From contig CANROU010000006.1 in the NCBI GenBank assembly GCA_947632325.1, forward strand, positions 1 to 57,986: 57,986 nucleotides of DNA. The letters run 5' to 3'. This document shows, piece after piece, positions 16,120 to 26,459 of the stretch. The position numbers and the translations under genes are program-made. The stretch's first letter is position 1. The number at the start of each line of letters is the position of its first letter. Origin of the DNA: an uncultured Bacilli bacterium. GTDB taxonomy: Bacteria > Bacillota_I > Bacilli_A > RF39 > UBA660. Below the pieces are notes generated by a model that worked only from the letters and a program-made list of their open reading frames with translations, had not been told where the DNA came from and ran no database searches.

Positions 16120-18729
16120 ATGGAAAAAGTAATATTAGTTGATGGAAATAACTTATTATTCCGTAGTTACTATGCCACAGCGTACACTGGTGTTATTATG
16201 CGTAATTCTAAGGGATTTCCTACTAATGCTTTATATGGTTTTATTAATATGATTAATAAAATTTTACAAGAAGAAAAACCTAATTATATATTGGTGGCTT
16301 TTGATAAGGGTAAAACTTTTCGTCATAGACAGTATAAAGATTATAAAGCTGGCAGAAAAACGACACCTCAAGAGTTGATTGATCAAATGCCTAAAGCTCG
16401 TGAAATACTTGATACGATGGGGATTTTTCATTTTGAAATAGAAGATTATGAAGCTGATGATATTATTGGTTCACTAGCTAAACGGGTTGATTTAGAAGAG
16501 GATTTTATAGCTACTATTATTAGTAGTGATAAAGATTTACTACAGTTAATAAGTCATGATGTTGATGTGAAATTATTAAAACAAAATGGTTTTATTCGTA
16601 TGAATGAAAGTACTTTTTTTGATAATTATGGTATTAAACCTCAGCGTATGATCGATTTAAAGGGTCTAATGGGTGATGCTAGTGATAATATCCCTGGTGT
16701 AAAGGGAATTGGTGAAAAAACGGCTTTGCGCTTATTACAGGATTATGATACATTGGATGGTATATATAATCATATTGAGCAACTTAGTCCTAAATTAAAA
16801 GAAAAATTAGATGCTGATAAAGAAACGGCGTATTTAAGTCGTGATTTAGCTACTATATATAAAGATATTGATTTACCATTTACTTTTGAGCAATTAAAAT
16901 ATCAGGGTATAGATAATAAAAAATATATTGCAATCTTAAAAGAATTGGAATTTAATTCCTTATTGAAAAAAGTAAATGTTGATAATAATGAAGCTGATGA
17001 TATAAAAAATGATCAAATCGAATTTACTATCGTAGATGATTTGAATAAATTTAATTTAAGTAAAAAAAGTAGTTTTTATCTTGAAATGTTAGGAGAAAAT
17101 TATCATAATAATATCTTATTAGGTATAGCTATTTATGATGGTCAAAAAGGATATTATATTCCTCAAGAAACACTCGCAAAAGGGACTTTACCACTTACCT
17201 TTTTAGCGTATACTTATGATTTGAAAAAAGATAATGTTGTTTTCAATAGATATGGTTGGTTATTACCGGCAAATGTTGAATATGATATGATGATAGCTGG
17301 TTATTTATTAAATTATAATATTAAAGATGATATCGCTTATTTAGCCCGTGATTTAGGATGTGAATTGCCTTTTTATGAGATGTGTTATGGTACGGCTAAA
17401 AGGCCTAAGAAAGTGTCAGCTGAAGAGAGTAGTATAATGGCTATAAAAAAAGCTAAATGTATCTATGATACTAGAGAAAGATTGCTTAATGAATTAGAGC
17501 AAGAAGAAGAAATGGATTTGTTTTTGAATATTGAAATGCCTTTAGTTGAAGTATTGACAGATATGGAATTAACAGGTATCAATGTTTCTCGGGAATATCT
17601 TGATAAAATGGGGCAAGAATTATCTAGTAAATTACAAATATTAGAGCAACGAATTTATGAAGATGCTAAAGAAAAGTTTAATATTATGTCTCCTAAACAA
17701 TTAGGAGAGGTGTTATTTATTCACATGGGTATTAGTTATCCTAAAAAAGGGAAAGTTACTAATTACTCCACTAGTAAAGATATTTTAGATAAATTAAAAG
17801 ATGTTCATCCTATAATTAATGATATTTTAGAATATCGAACATTATCTAAACTATATACTAATTATGTAATTGGACTTATTAATGAAATTGCTGATGATGG
17901 TAAAATACATACTATCTATAATCAAACTTTAACTCGTACAGGTCGTCTTTCTAGTATTAGTCCTAATTTACAAAACATTCCTATTAGATTGGAATATGGT
18001 CGTTTAATTCGTAAGGGCTTTTTACCAAGTAAAGATTGTGTCCTATTATCATCTGATTATTCGCAAATTGAATTAAGAATGTTTGCTCATATGTCTAAAG
18101 CAGAAAATTTAATAAATGCTTTTAAAGAGGATAAAGATATTCATAGTCAAACGGCATCAGATATATTTCATGTTCCTATAACTGAAGTTACTAAAGATAT
18201 GCGAAGAACTGCTAAAGCGGTTAATTTTGGTATTTTATATGGTATTAGTAGCTTTGGATTAAGTGAAGATTTAGGAATAGATGTTAAGACGGCTAAGGCT
18301 TTTATTGATAATTATTTAAATACTTACCCAGGCATTAAGGAATATATGAATTCACTTATTAAAGATGCTTATCTTTTAGGGTATGTTCAAACTATTATGA
18401 ATCGCAAGCGTAATATTGATGAATTGAAAAATAAAAATTATATGGTACGTAATCAAGGTGAAAGAATGGCTTTAAATACACCTATACAAGGAAGTAGTGC
18501 CGATATATTAAAAAAAGCTATGATAGATATTTATAGGGAATTAAAAAAACGAAATCTTAAGAGTAAGATGTTATTACAGGTACATGATGAATTGGTGTTT
18601 GATGTTTTATTAACTGAAGAAAAAGAGGTAACCGAGATTATTCGTCATACAATGGAACATGTTATAGAATTAGATGTTCCTCTTAAAGTAGAAATTGCGG
18701 TTGGTCAAAATTGGTATGAGGCTAAATAA
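16120..18729 (+). CDS. polA: DNA polymerase I
   Basis: This 869-residue family A polymerase does repair synthesis and removes Okazaki primers. It has an N-terminal 5'-3' exonuclease (about 1-285, with GDASDNIPGVKGIGEKTA), a central 3'-5' exonuclease-like domain and the polymerase domain. The latter has motif A (SSDYSQIELR), motif B (RRTAKAVNFGILYG) and motif C (QVHDELVF). In the middle domain the first D.E proofreading motif reads YLEML, so proofreading is probably lost, as in Bacillus enzymes. The ATG at 16120 is preferred over the GTG in AGGTGAT. mutM follows after one gene, as polA-mutM do in Bacillus. Confidence 0.96.
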   Translation: MEKVILVDGNNLLFRSYYATAYTGVIMRNSKGFPTNALYGFINMINKILQEEKPNYILVAFDKGKTFRHRQYKDYKAGRKTTPQELIDQMPKAREILDTMGIFHFEIEDYEADDIIGSLAKRVDLEEDFIATIISSDKDLLQLISHDVDVKLLKQNGFIRMNESTFFDNYGIKPQRMIDLKGLMGDASDNIPGVKGIGEKTALRLLQDYDTLDGIYNHIEQLSPKLKEKLDADKETAYLSRDLATIYKDIDLPFTFEQLKYQGIDNKKYIAILKELEFNSLLKKVNVDNNEADDIKNDQIEFTIVDDLNKFNLSKKSSFYLEMLGENYHNNILLGIAIYDGQKGYYIPQETLAKGTLPLTFLAYTYDLKKDNVVFNRYGWLLPANVEYDMMIAGYLLNYNIKDDIAYLARDLGCELPFYEMCYGTAKRPKKVSAEESSIMAIKKAKCIYDTRERLLNELEQEEEMDLFLNIEMPLVEVLTDMELTGINVSREYLDKMGQELSSKLQILEQRIYEDAKEKFNIMSPKQLGEVLFIHMGISYPKKGKVTNYSTSKDILDKLKDVHPIINDILEYRTLSKLYTNYVIGLINEIADDGKIHTIYNQTLTRTGRLSSISPNLQNIPIRLEYGRLIRKGFLPSKDCVLLSSDYSQIELRMFAHMSKAENLINAFKEDKDIHSQTASDIFHVPITEVTKDMRRTAKAVNFGILYGISSFGLSEDLGIDVKTAKAFIDNYLNTYPGIKEYMNSLIKDAYLLGYVQTIMNRKRNIDELKNKNYMVRNQGERMALNTPIQGSSADILKKAMIDIYRELKKRNLKSKMLLQVHDELVFDVLLTEEKEVTEIIRHTMEHVIELDVPLKVEIAVGQNWYEAK

Positions 18730-18733
18730 AAAC

Positions 18734-18762
18734 TTGTCAATGATAGTTTAAATATATATAAT
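18734..18762 (+). promoter_or_regulatory. Promoter before the unknown membrane protein gene
   Basis: TTGTCA and TATAAT are spaced exactly 17 bases apart. The unknown gene, and probably mutM, start here. Confidence 0.75.
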
Positions 18763-18787
18763 AATACTTTATAAGAGGTGTTTATTT

Positions 18788-19381
18788 ATGAATAAAATTG
18801 AATTAACAGATGAGAATAGAGATTTATATCAACAATATTATGATATTAAAAAAGGAGGGGTGCTACCGATAGATCATCAGGTGCTTTTTGAAGTTGTGAT
18901 AATTGCGACTATTATAGGATTGTGTATAATATCGGGTGGTATTGGTTTTTTAGGCGCGCGTATTGTCGCTCATTTTACTAATTCAGAGTTGGCTACGCTA
19001 ATATCGCTTATTGGCCTTGCGGCTGTATCAGTGGCTGCTGGTTTTGGTGGTATTCAGAAATTAGGTGAAAAGTGGGGAGTTAAAAAATTTAAAAGGGATC
19101 ATCCAGAAATTGATACTGATGTTGATATCAAAGAATTGGGGAAAGCTTTAGATAAGGTAAAAGAGGAAGAAACTAATGAATTGGTAAAAAGAGAAACAAA
19201 AAAATATCATGATTATATTAGTGATGAAGTACAAGATATGACAATACAGGAAAAAATAGCATTTTTGACTAGAGAGAGGGAATTTTGGGAACAGGAATTA
19301 AACCGTGTTAAAGGCATTGATGGCATTGATAATGTTCAAGATAAAAGACCTTTAACTAAAACAAATAATAATATTAAGTAA
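18788..19381 (+). CDS. Hypothetical membrane protein, 197 residues
   Basis: I do not recognise this protein. Two membrane segments lie at about 33-58 and 66-88; the second is Ala/Gly-rich. They are followed by a long charged, helical, probably coiled-coil region (about 105-180) and a polar tail. Both ends should be on the same side of the membrane, likely the cytoplasm. It lies between polA and mutM, 10 bases upstream of mutM, with its own promoter. No function is suggested beyond a membrane role. Confidence 0.65.
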   Translation: MNKIELTDENRDLYQQYYDIKKGGVLPIDHQVLFEVVIIATIIGLCIISGGIGFLGARIVAHFTNSELATLISLIGLAAVSVAAGFGGIQKLGEKWGVKKFKRDHPEIDTDVDIKELGKALDKVKEEETNELVKRETKKYHDYISDEVQDMTIQEKIAFLTREREFWEQELNRVKGIDGIDNVQDKRPLTKTNNNIK

Positions 19382-19400
19382 ATATTAGGAAGTGTATAGT

Positions 19401-20228
19401 ATGCCGGAAAAACCAGAAGTAATAACCGTTGCGAAAGCTTTAAAGAAAAAAATCTTAGGTAAGGAAATTACCGATTGTAAAATATATTGGGATAATATTA
19501 TTGTTAAGCCAAGTCCTATAGAATTTATAAAAAAAATAATTGGTCAAAAGATTAGTGATGTGCGTACTAGAGGAAAATGGATTGTAATAGAATTGACTGA
19601 TTTTATTTTATTAGTTCATTTGCGTATGGAAGGAAAATTTTTCTTTCGGTATCAGGAAGATGAACGTAATAAACATGAGCATGTTGTTTTTACTTTAGAT
19701 AATGATATTGAAATGCGCTATCATGATGTTCGTAAATTTGGGAAAATGTATTTATTGGATAAAAATATTATTAATGATGTATTGCCTTTGAGTGAATTGG
19801 GTTATGAATATAATGATAAAAGATTGAATGCTACCTATTTGTTAGATTGTTTTCATAACAAAACCTTGCCTATAAAAACTGTATTATTAGATCAATCTAT
19901 TATCGCAGGTATTGGTAATATTTATGATGATGAGATTTTATTTTTAAGTAAAATTTCGCCTCTTGTAAAAGCTAAAGATTTAACTAAAGAAGATTGTGAG
20001 AATATTATCAATAGTACCAAAATTATTTTAGATAAAGCCATTAAATTGGGAGGCACTACTATTCGTAGTTATACTTCAGAAGAGGGAGTTCACGGTTTAT
20101 TTCAAAATGAATTGTTGGTACATGGTAAAAGGGATGAACTTTGTCCTATATGTAATAGTCCTATTATCAAAATAAAAATTAATGGTCGAGGGACATATTA
20201 TTGTCCAACGTGTCAAATAGAAAAGTAG
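19401..20228 (+). CDS. mutM: Formamidopyrimidine-DNA glycosylase (Fpg/MutM)
   Basis: This 275-residue bifunctional glycosylase/AP lyase removes 8-oxoguanine. The mature N-terminus would be Pro2-Glu3 (MPEKPEV), the catalytic pair, so the ATG at 19401 is the start. RxxGKW (RTRGKW), LLDQSIIAGIGNIYDDEIL (the helix-two-turn-helix) and the C-terminal zinc finger (CPIC...CPTC) are all present. The usual MPELPEVET reads MPEKPEVIT. Bacillus also has mutM after polA. Confidence 0.95.
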   Translation: MPEKPEVITVAKALKKKILGKEITDCKIYWDNIIVKPSPIEFIKKIIGQKISDVRTRGKWIVIELTDFILLVHLRMEGKFFFRYQEDERNKHEHVVFTLDNDIEMRYHDVRKFGKMYLLDKNIINDVLPLSELGYEYNDKRLNATYLLDCFHNKTLPIKTVLLDQSIIAGIGNIYDDEILFLSKISPLVKAKDLTKEDCENIINSTKIILDKAIKLGGTTIRSYTSEEGVHGLFQNELLVHGKRDELCPICNSPIIKIKINGRGTYYCPTCQIEK

Positions 20229-20287
20229 GTATATTGCTTGATAAAGTAAAGTATGATACGATGAAATTGTAGGAAAGAGTTGATAAT

Positions 20288-21661
20288 ATGGATATAAAAA
20301 AAGATCTTGATCCTTATATTTTTAGGGAATATGATATTCGAGGGGTAGTGCCTAGTGAAATTAATGATGATATTGCCTATATTATTGGTAAATCATATGG
20401 AAGTTATATTCAAACATTAGGTAAGACAAAGTGTATTGTGGGGCACGATAATCGTTTATCATCTGATAGTTTGTCTATTAATCTTATTAAAGGTATTTTA
20501 GAAACAGGTATACAAATTACTAATATCGGTTTAGTAACAACACCGATGTATTATTATGCTTGTCAAAAATTAGCTATTCCTTCAGGTATTATGATTACAG
20601 CGAGTCACAATCCTAAAGATGAAAATGGTTTTAAAATAAGTTTTGATGAACGTGGCAATGCTAGAGGAGAAATGATTCAAGATTTTTATAACTATACTAT
20701 TAAAGGTCAATTTACAAAAGGAGAAGGCAGTGTAGAAAATTATAATATTAAGGATGAGTATTTTGATTTTATAAAGGGACATCTTGATTTTGGAGATAGA
20801 AAATTAAAGGTAGTGATAGATTGTGGTAATGGAACTACGTCTATAATTGCCCAAGAATTATATCAGTGTTTTCCTATTGATTTAACAGTATTGTATGGAA
20901 CTAGTGATGGTAATTTCCCTAATCATCATCCTGATCCTTCTGTGGAAAGCAACTTAGATAGCTTAAAGCAGATGGTAATAGAGAAAAAAGCTGATGTAGG
21001 GATTGCCTTTGATGGAGATGGTGATCGCTTAGGAGTAATTGATGAAAATGGACAATATGTGCCTACTGATTTATTTATGATTATAATTATTCGCAATTTA
21101 ATTAATAAAGTAGCTACCAAAACATTTTTATATGATGTTAAATGTAGCAAAGCTCTTGATGATGAAATAAAAGCATTAGGTGGAAAAGCTATTTGTTATC
21201 GTACAGGTGCCTCATATACTAAGATGAAGGTTTTAGAAGATAATTTACCTTTTGGAGGGGAACTATCTGGGCATGTGTATTTTAATGATCGCTTTAAGGG
21301 CTTTGATAGTGGCTTGTATGCCGGACTTAGACTATTGGAAATTTTATCTAAAACTTCTAAAACAGTTTCGCAGTTATTAGAAGGTATTAATAAATATTAT
21401 TCTACAGGAGAAATAAAGGTTACTTCGCTTGATGATAAAAAGCGTCAGGTGATTGAAAAAGTTAAACAATATTGTCTTGATAAAAAATATAATATAATTA
21501 CTATTGATGGAGTTAAAGCTATTTTTGATGAAGGGTGGGCTTTGATTCGAGTATCTAATACAGGGCCAAACATTACGTTACGTTTTGAGGCTAAGACAAA
21601 AGAAAAATTACAAGAATTGCAAGATGAATTTTTATCGTTAATAGATGAATATAATCGATAA
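20288..21661 (+). CDS. Phosphomannomutase/phosphoglucomutase
   Basis: The 457-residue alpha-D-phosphohexomutase has all four domains. It has active-site Ser106 in TASHNP, the metal loop DGDGD (242-246), the sugar-binding GGELSGH (about 320) and the phosphate-binding RVSNTGPNITLRFE near the end. The last motif is the type found in ManB/AlgC-like enzymes using mannose or glucose phosphates. It supplies sugar-1-phosphates for envelope polymers, which fits the SpoVB-like flippase and YfhO genes next door. Substrate preference cannot be told. Confidence 0.9.
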   Translation: MDIKKDLDPYIFREYDIRGVVPSEINDDIAYIIGKSYGSYIQTLGKTKCIVGHDNRLSSDSLSINLIKGILETGIQITNIGLVTTPMYYYACQKLAIPSGIMITASHNPKDENGFKISFDERGNARGEMIQDFYNYTIKGQFTKGEGSVENYNIKDEYFDFIKGHLDFGDRKLKVVIDCGNGTTSIIAQELYQCFPIDLTVLYGTSDGNFPNHHPDPSVESNLDSLKQMVIEKKADVGIAFDGDGDRLGVIDENGQYVPTDLFMIIIIRNLINKVATKTFLYDVKCSKALDDEIKALGGKAICYRTGASYTKMKVLEDNLPFGGELSGHVYFNDRFKGFDSGLYAGLRLLEILSKTSKTVSQLLEGINKYYSTGEIKVTSLDDKKRQVIEKVKQYCLDKKYNIITIDGVKAIFDEGWALIRVSNTGPNITLRFEAKTKEKLQELQDEFLSLIDEYNR

Positions 21662-21697
21662 TAAACTATAATTAATATAAAATGGTTATTAATAAAT

Positions 21698-21730
21698 AAA
21701 AGCAACAATTCATAATTAGTTGCTTTTTTT
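21698..21730. terminator. Terminator after the phosphohexomutase gene
   Basis: The stem AAAAGCAAC/GTTGCTTTT is followed by T. It is a symmetrical hairpin between two convergent genes, so probably bidirectional. Confidence 0.8.
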
Positions 21731-21748
21731 ATAAATAATAATAATCAA

Positions 21749-23050
21749 TTAAGTATTATTAGCTAATAAATGTTTTACTTTTTTAAGAGAATAAAATGTT
21801 GTAAATAAGACATTAACAGTGGTAGCTATGACTAATGACCATAAGCCAATTTTAAGAAAAGATGTTAGAAAAAGAAGAGTAGTACGTAAAAGCATTCCTA
21901 TAAAAGTGGCTTTCATATTAATACTGCTTTTGCCCATGGCATCTAAACTTGATGATAGAGGGGCTTGTATATATTGAAATAGACAAACAGGGGCTAGAAC
22001 CTTAAGATAGGTTATGCCTTCTTTGGTATTGTAAACTAATTTTAAAGGAACATGAGGAAATAATATTAATAAAATGGTGACAGGTATGCCAATTAATAGA
22101 CAAATAAAAATAGCTTGTTTAATTTTAGCCTTGGTATATTTAATTTTCTTTTCGCTATATGCTTTACTAACAATAGGTAGTAGGGCTTGTGATATGGCCA
22201 TGGTAAAAAAGGAAGGTAAGAGTAATAAAGGCATTACATAACCTGATAAAATACCATATTCTCTAACAATATAGGAATTACTATAACCTACAGCCAGTAA
22301 AACAGAGGTTATGATAATGGGTTCTAAGAAATAACCAATAGAGCCAATTAGGCGTCCTGTGGTACTAGGGACACTAATTCCTAGTGATTCTTTGACATAC
22401 ACTAGATTAAAGGATAAGTCTTTTTTGGTAATTTTAAAGTGCTTAGGTAAGAAAAAGAATAAAACTAATATAGAAGTTAATTCACTGGCAATATTGGTCA
22501 ATACTACAAAAGCTACAGCAAATTCTAAACCATATTTTAAGAAAAAAGGTACGCCTATACTAATTAGAATAAGTCGAATAATATCTTCGGTAACATTAGA
22601 TACAACATGAGGTAACATTTGTTGTCTACCAAAAAAATAACTACGTAGCATACCAGATAAACTAGTAAGAGGTAAAACAATAGCAATAGCTAATAAAGCA
22701 TAATAACTTCTAGAATCATGTAGAAGATTATTTGCTAGATACGGACTGAAAAAGATAATAAAGATAATTATTAATATATTGACTAAAAAGGAAATAGGTA
22801 AAAGAGAAAATAAAAGATTTTTATTATTTTTTGTATCTTCAGCCACTAATTTACTAATAGCTACGGGAAAACCAAATTGGGCAAGTCCAATAAATAAAGA
22901 AAAAGTTGGTAAAATCAACATATATAATCCAATTCCAACGGGTCCCATTTTACGACTCATGACAATTTTGATGATCATACCTAATACTTTAGTAAGACAA
23001 CCGCCAATCATCAAAATAATAGTGGAAATAATAAATTTTTCTTTTCGCAT
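21749..23050 (-). CDS. SpoVB-like polysaccharide flippase (MOP superfamily)
   Basis: The 433-residue integral membrane protein has about 12 to 14 hydrophobic segments. The N-terminus (GGCLTKVLG, VGLYMLILPTF, QFGFPVAISKLVAE) closely resembles SpoVB/PST-family flippases. These move lipid-linked sugars across the membrane; SpoVB is needed for spore cortex in B. subtilis, and MurJ is the related lipid II flippase. Members also occur in non-spore settings, so either cortex or capsule/teichoic export is possible. It is divergent from yfhO with an 80-base gap, and has a GGAGG ribosome-binding site. Confidence 0.8.
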   Translation of the reverse strand: MRKEKFIISTIILMIGGCLTKVLGMIIKIVMSRKMGPVGIGLYMLILPTFSLFIGLAQFGFPVAISKLVAEDTKNNKNLLFSLLPISFLVNILIIIFIIFFSPYLANNLLHDSRSYYALLAIAIVLPLTSLSGMLRSYFFGRQQMLPHVVSNVTEDIIRLILISIGVPFFLKYGLEFAVAFVVLTNIASELTSILVLFFFLPKHFKITKKDLSFNLVYVKESLGISVPSTTGRLIGSIGYFLEPIIITSVLLAVGYSNSYIVREYGILSGYVMPLLLLPSFFTMAISQALLPIVSKAYSEKKIKYTKAKIKQAIFICLLIGIPVTILLILFPHVPLKLVYNTKEGITYLKVLAPVCLFQYIQAPLSSSLDAMGKSSINMKATFIGMLLRTTLLFLTSFLKIGLWSLVIATTVNVLFTTFYSLKKVKHLLANNT

Positions 23051-23130
23051 ATTTCCTCCTTTTTATTTTTAGCATTATTCGCTATAATATATATGTAATA
23101 TAAAGAAAAAAAAGTAATAAAGAGGTTAAT

Positions 23131-25647
23131 ATGAAGAAAAAAATCAAACCATATATAATGGTAACTTGTTTTGTTTTAATTTTAATTGCATTAGGATGTA
23201 AACCAAATCATTTATTTGGTTCTAATACGGATTGGCTAAATCAACACACAGTGTTTGCCGAATATTTTAGAACTATTTTTTATGAGACAAAACAAATATT
23301 ACCTAATTTTGCTTTTCATTTAGGTGCAGGTCAAAATATTTTTAATTTTGCATACTATGGTCTATTAAATCCACTTATTTTAATTTCGTATTTTTTACCT
23401 TTTTTGTCGATGACTACTTATATTCAAATAATTAATATTGTCCTTTCTGTTACTACGGTTAATTTGTTTTATTATTTTTTACAAAACAAAAAATTATCAC
23501 CTATATCTATAATAATTTCTACTTTATTATTTGCTTGTGCGGTTCCTTTAATATATCATGCTCATCGTCATATGATGTTCGTAGATTATTTACCATTTTT
23601 ATTACTGGGATTAATTGGGATTGATCGTTATTTTGTTACTAACAAAAGAGCATTGATAACTATTAGTGTTTTTCTAATGATTATGATTAGTTATTATTAT
23701 AGTATTGGTGGGTTACTATGTTTGGCTATTTATTATGTTTATCAATATTTAAATCATAATAAAGATAAGTCTTTAAAAGATTTTTTAAAAAGCAGTGTTA
23801 GTTTTGTGGTGCCATGTGGTATTGGTATATTATCAGCAGCTGTACTTTTATTACCAACTATCTATGTTATTTTAACAGGGCGAAGTGATAGTACTACAGG
23901 TATTAACTTGTTATCTTTGCTTAAATTATTGATCCCGCAATTAAATGTAAAGACCTTTTTATATGATAGTTATAACCTGGGGTTAACGAGTATTAGTTTA
24001 ATGGCTTTAGTTATTTTATTATTATCTAAAGAAAAGTCCCTTCGTTATTTAAGTGGTGCTTGTTTATTTATAACTCTTATACCGATTGTTATGTATTTAT
24101 TAAATGGCGCACTTTATGTTAGAAGTAAAGTACTAATCCCTTTTTTACCTTTATTCTTATTAGTAAGTGCTGAAGGAATTAACAAGATAGTCAATAAGAA
24201 ATATTATTTATCTTTTACAAAATGGTTGATAATAAGTATAGTTATTTTGGTAATTATAGGATACCTATATCATTATGAATGGTTTTATCTTTTGGCGGTT
24301 ATAGCTGATATAGTTATCACTTTAGGATTACTTTATTTATACCAAAAGAAAAGAAAAAATTATTTTTTAGGGGGCATAGTATTAATAGCTATATTAATTA
24401 ACGTTAGTGTCAATCAAATAGAAGATTATGTTAGTATAGACAAATATAAACAAATAAACGATAGTAGTATTACGAAATCAATGGAGCAAATCGAATTAGA
24501 AGATAAATCTTTATATCGTATGAAACAGTTAAATTATAATCTACCTACTATCAATAAAATATATACTACAAAACATTATTTACCATCTGTATATTCTTCT
24601 ATTCAAAATGAAAATTACAAAGAATTTTATAATAATTATTTAGGTACTTCTATCGCTAATCGTAACAGCTTAATGATTAGTAATACGTCTAATTATTTTT
24701 TTGATAATCTAGTTGGTGTAAAATATTTAATTGGGAAAAATAAAGAATTAGATTCTATTTTGGGATATGATAAAATAGATTCTTATGTTTATAAAAATCA
24801 AATGGCTTATCCACTGATGTATGCTACAGCTCATTTATATAGTGAAGATGAATTTGATAATTTATCTTATAAAGATCAAATAGGAGTTATGTTAGGGAAT
24901 GCTGTTGTTAAAAATGAGAATAGTAATGTTATAAGTACTACTATTGATTCTGTTGCTCTAGATTATACTATGGAAGATAAACTTAATATTTCTAAAGATA
25001 ATGAGCGGTATCATTTTACGGTTACTAAACCTACTAAATTAGAAATTGATTTAACTAAACCATTAGCTAATCAAATTTTATTATTAAATTTTGATATTTT
25101 AAATGAAGTTAGTTGCCAAGAAGGTGATAGAACTATTACGATTAACGGTAAGGTTAATAAAATAACTTGTGAAGATTGGATATATAATAACCATAATAGA
25201 CAATTCAATTATGTTTTGGCTAATAAAACATTAGCTAAATTAACTATTGAAATAGAACCAGGGGTATATGAAATTGGTAATATTGAAACTTTGGTCTTAG
25301 ATTATGATGATATTAAAAATTATAATAAAGATGTTGATGAATTTGTATTAGATAGTGATAAGATGATTACAGATACCATATCAGGTCATATTAATGTAAC
25401 AAGGAAAGGCTATTTTATAACATCAATTCCATATGATAAAGGGTTTACCATCATGCTTGATAAAAAATTAGTTGCTTATGAACAAGTAAATAAAGGTTTT
25501 ATTGGCTTTCCTATCAATGAAGGTTATCATACTATTAACATTAAATATGAAGCGCCATTAGTAAAAGAGGGTAAAATATTAAGTTTATTAGGGGGAATAT
25601 TATTTTTAGGATTGATTACTTATGATAAAAAACATCAAAAAAAGTAA
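23131..25647 (+). CDS. YfhO family membrane protein (teichoic acid glycosylation type)
   Basis: This 838-residue GT-C-like integral membrane protein has about 11 to 13 membrane segments in residues 1-440. A long extracytoplasmic domain follows (about 445-815), then one last membrane segment near the C-terminus. The N-terminus (GSNTDWLNQHTVFAEYFR, GAGQNIFNFAYYGLLNPL) matches YfhO, linked to lipoteichoic acid glycosylation in Bacillus and Listeria. Catalysis would be by an acidic residue in the first loop. The divergent flippase and the phosphohexomutase nearby fit a polymer-decorating role. Confidence 0.85.
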   Translation: MKKKIKPYIMVTCFVLILIALGCKPNHLFGSNTDWLNQHTVFAEYFRTIFYETKQILPNFAFHLGAGQNIFNFAYYGLLNPLILISYFLPFLSMTTYIQIINIVLSVTTVNLFYYFLQNKKLSPISIIISTLLFACAVPLIYHAHRHMMFVDYLPFLLLGLIGIDRYFVTNKRALITISVFLMIMISYYYSIGGLLCLAIYYVYQYLNHNKDKSLKDFLKSSVSFVVPCGIGILSAAVLLLPTIYVILTGRSDSTTGINLLSLLKLLIPQLNVKTFLYDSYNLGLTSISLMALVILLLSKEKSLRYLSGACLFITLIPIVMYLLNGALYVRSKVLIPFLPLFLLVSAEGINKIVNKKYYLSFTKWLIISIVILVIIGYLYHYEWFYLLAVIADIVITLGLLYLYQKKRKNYFLGGIVLIAILINVSVNQIEDYVSIDKYKQINDSSITKSMEQIELEDKSLYRMKQLNYNLPTINKIYTTKHYLPSVYSSIQNENYKEFYNNYLGTSIANRNSLMISNTSNYFFDNLVGVKYLIGKNKELDSILGYDKIDSYVYKNQMAYPLMYATAHLYSEDEFDNLSYKDQIGVMLGNAVVKNENSNVISTTIDSVALDYTMEDKLNISKDNERYHFTVTKPTKLEIDLTKPLANQILLLNFDILNEVSCQEGDRTITINGKVNKITCEDWIYNNHNRQFNYVLANKTLAKLTIEIEPGVYEIGNIETLVLDYDDIKNYNKDVDEFVLDSDKMITDTISGHINVTRKGYFITSIPYDKGFTIMLDKKLVAYEQVNKGFIGFPINEGYHTINIKYEAPLVKEGKILSLLGGILFLGLITYDKKHQKK

Positions 25648-25726
25648 TAATTTATTGTTGTTTTTGTTACTTTGTGATAAAGTAAGATTAATTATTAAAT
25701 ATTTATAATGAAAATGGAGGGATGAT

Positions 25727-26455
25727 ATGCAAAGATATTTTGTTAATCGGCAAGAAAATCATTCCTTTATTTTGTCTGTTGAAGATAGTTATCATATTCT
25801 AGTTGTAATGCGTATGAAAATAGGAGATAAAATAGAAATTGTGTCTAAGGAAAGACTTTATCTTTGTGAAATAGATAAAATAATAACTAATAAGTCGCAA
25901 GATTTAGTGGAGGCTAAGATTATTCATGAGATAGCAAGTAATACTTCTTTACCGGTTAAGGTAATTTTAGCTCAATCGATTGTTCAAGAAAATAAAATGG
26001 ATTACATTTTGCAAAAGGCTACTGAATTAGGGGTAAAGGCTATTCAACCCTTTGTGGCTAATAGATCGATGATTAATATCAAGGGTAAAGAAAACAAACG
26101 TATTTTACGTTGGCAAAAAATAGTTAAAGAGGCCAGTGAACAGTCCAAAGGATTGCTAATTCCTGAGGTTAAGGATATAATGAATATTGATGATTTGTGT
26201 AAAGTTGACTGTGAAGTAAAACTGTTTTGTAGTGTAAATGAAACGTCAACCACTTTAAAAAAGGTCTTAGCAAACATTACAAATGATGTTACAATGATAT
26301 GTGTGGTAGGACCAGAGGGTGGCTTTACTGTTGAAGAAGAGAATAAATTACTTAATTCTGGATATTGTCGTGTTTCTTTAGGTAATCGTGTCTTACGAAC
26401 CGAAACCGTTGGTTTATATATAATGAGTGTTATTAATTATAACTTTATGAGGTGA
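25727..26455 (+). CDS. rsmE: 16S rRNA (uracil(1498)-N(3))-methyltransferase
   Basis: The 242-residue SPOUT-class methyltransferase has an N-terminal PUA-like domain (1-70) and a C-terminal knotted domain. The signature pieces are LQKATELGV (about residue 86), the SEQSKG pair, VGPEGGFT (about 194) and LGNRVLRTETV (about 223). It methylates U1498 in the 16S decoding centre. The stop is inside the ribosome-binding site of the next gene, so the two are likely translationally coupled. A 19-base dyad lies 42 bases upstream. Confidence 0.95.
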   Translation: MQRYFVNRQENHSFILSVEDSYHILVVMRMKIGDKIEIVSKERLYLCEIDKIITNKSQDLVEAKIIHEIASNTSLPVKVILAQSIVQENKMDYILQKATELGVKAIQPFVANRSMINIKGKENKRILRWQKIVKEASEQSKGLLIPEVKDIMNIDDLCKVDCEVKLFCSVNETSTTLKKVLANITNDVTMICVVGPEGGFTVEEENKLLNSGYCRVSLGNRVLRTETVGLYIMSVINYNFMR

Positions 26456-26459
26456 AAAA

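Noticed and set aside
25667-25685. Terminator before rsmE
   Set aside because: The hairpin has no T run on either strand; kept only as a possible operator.
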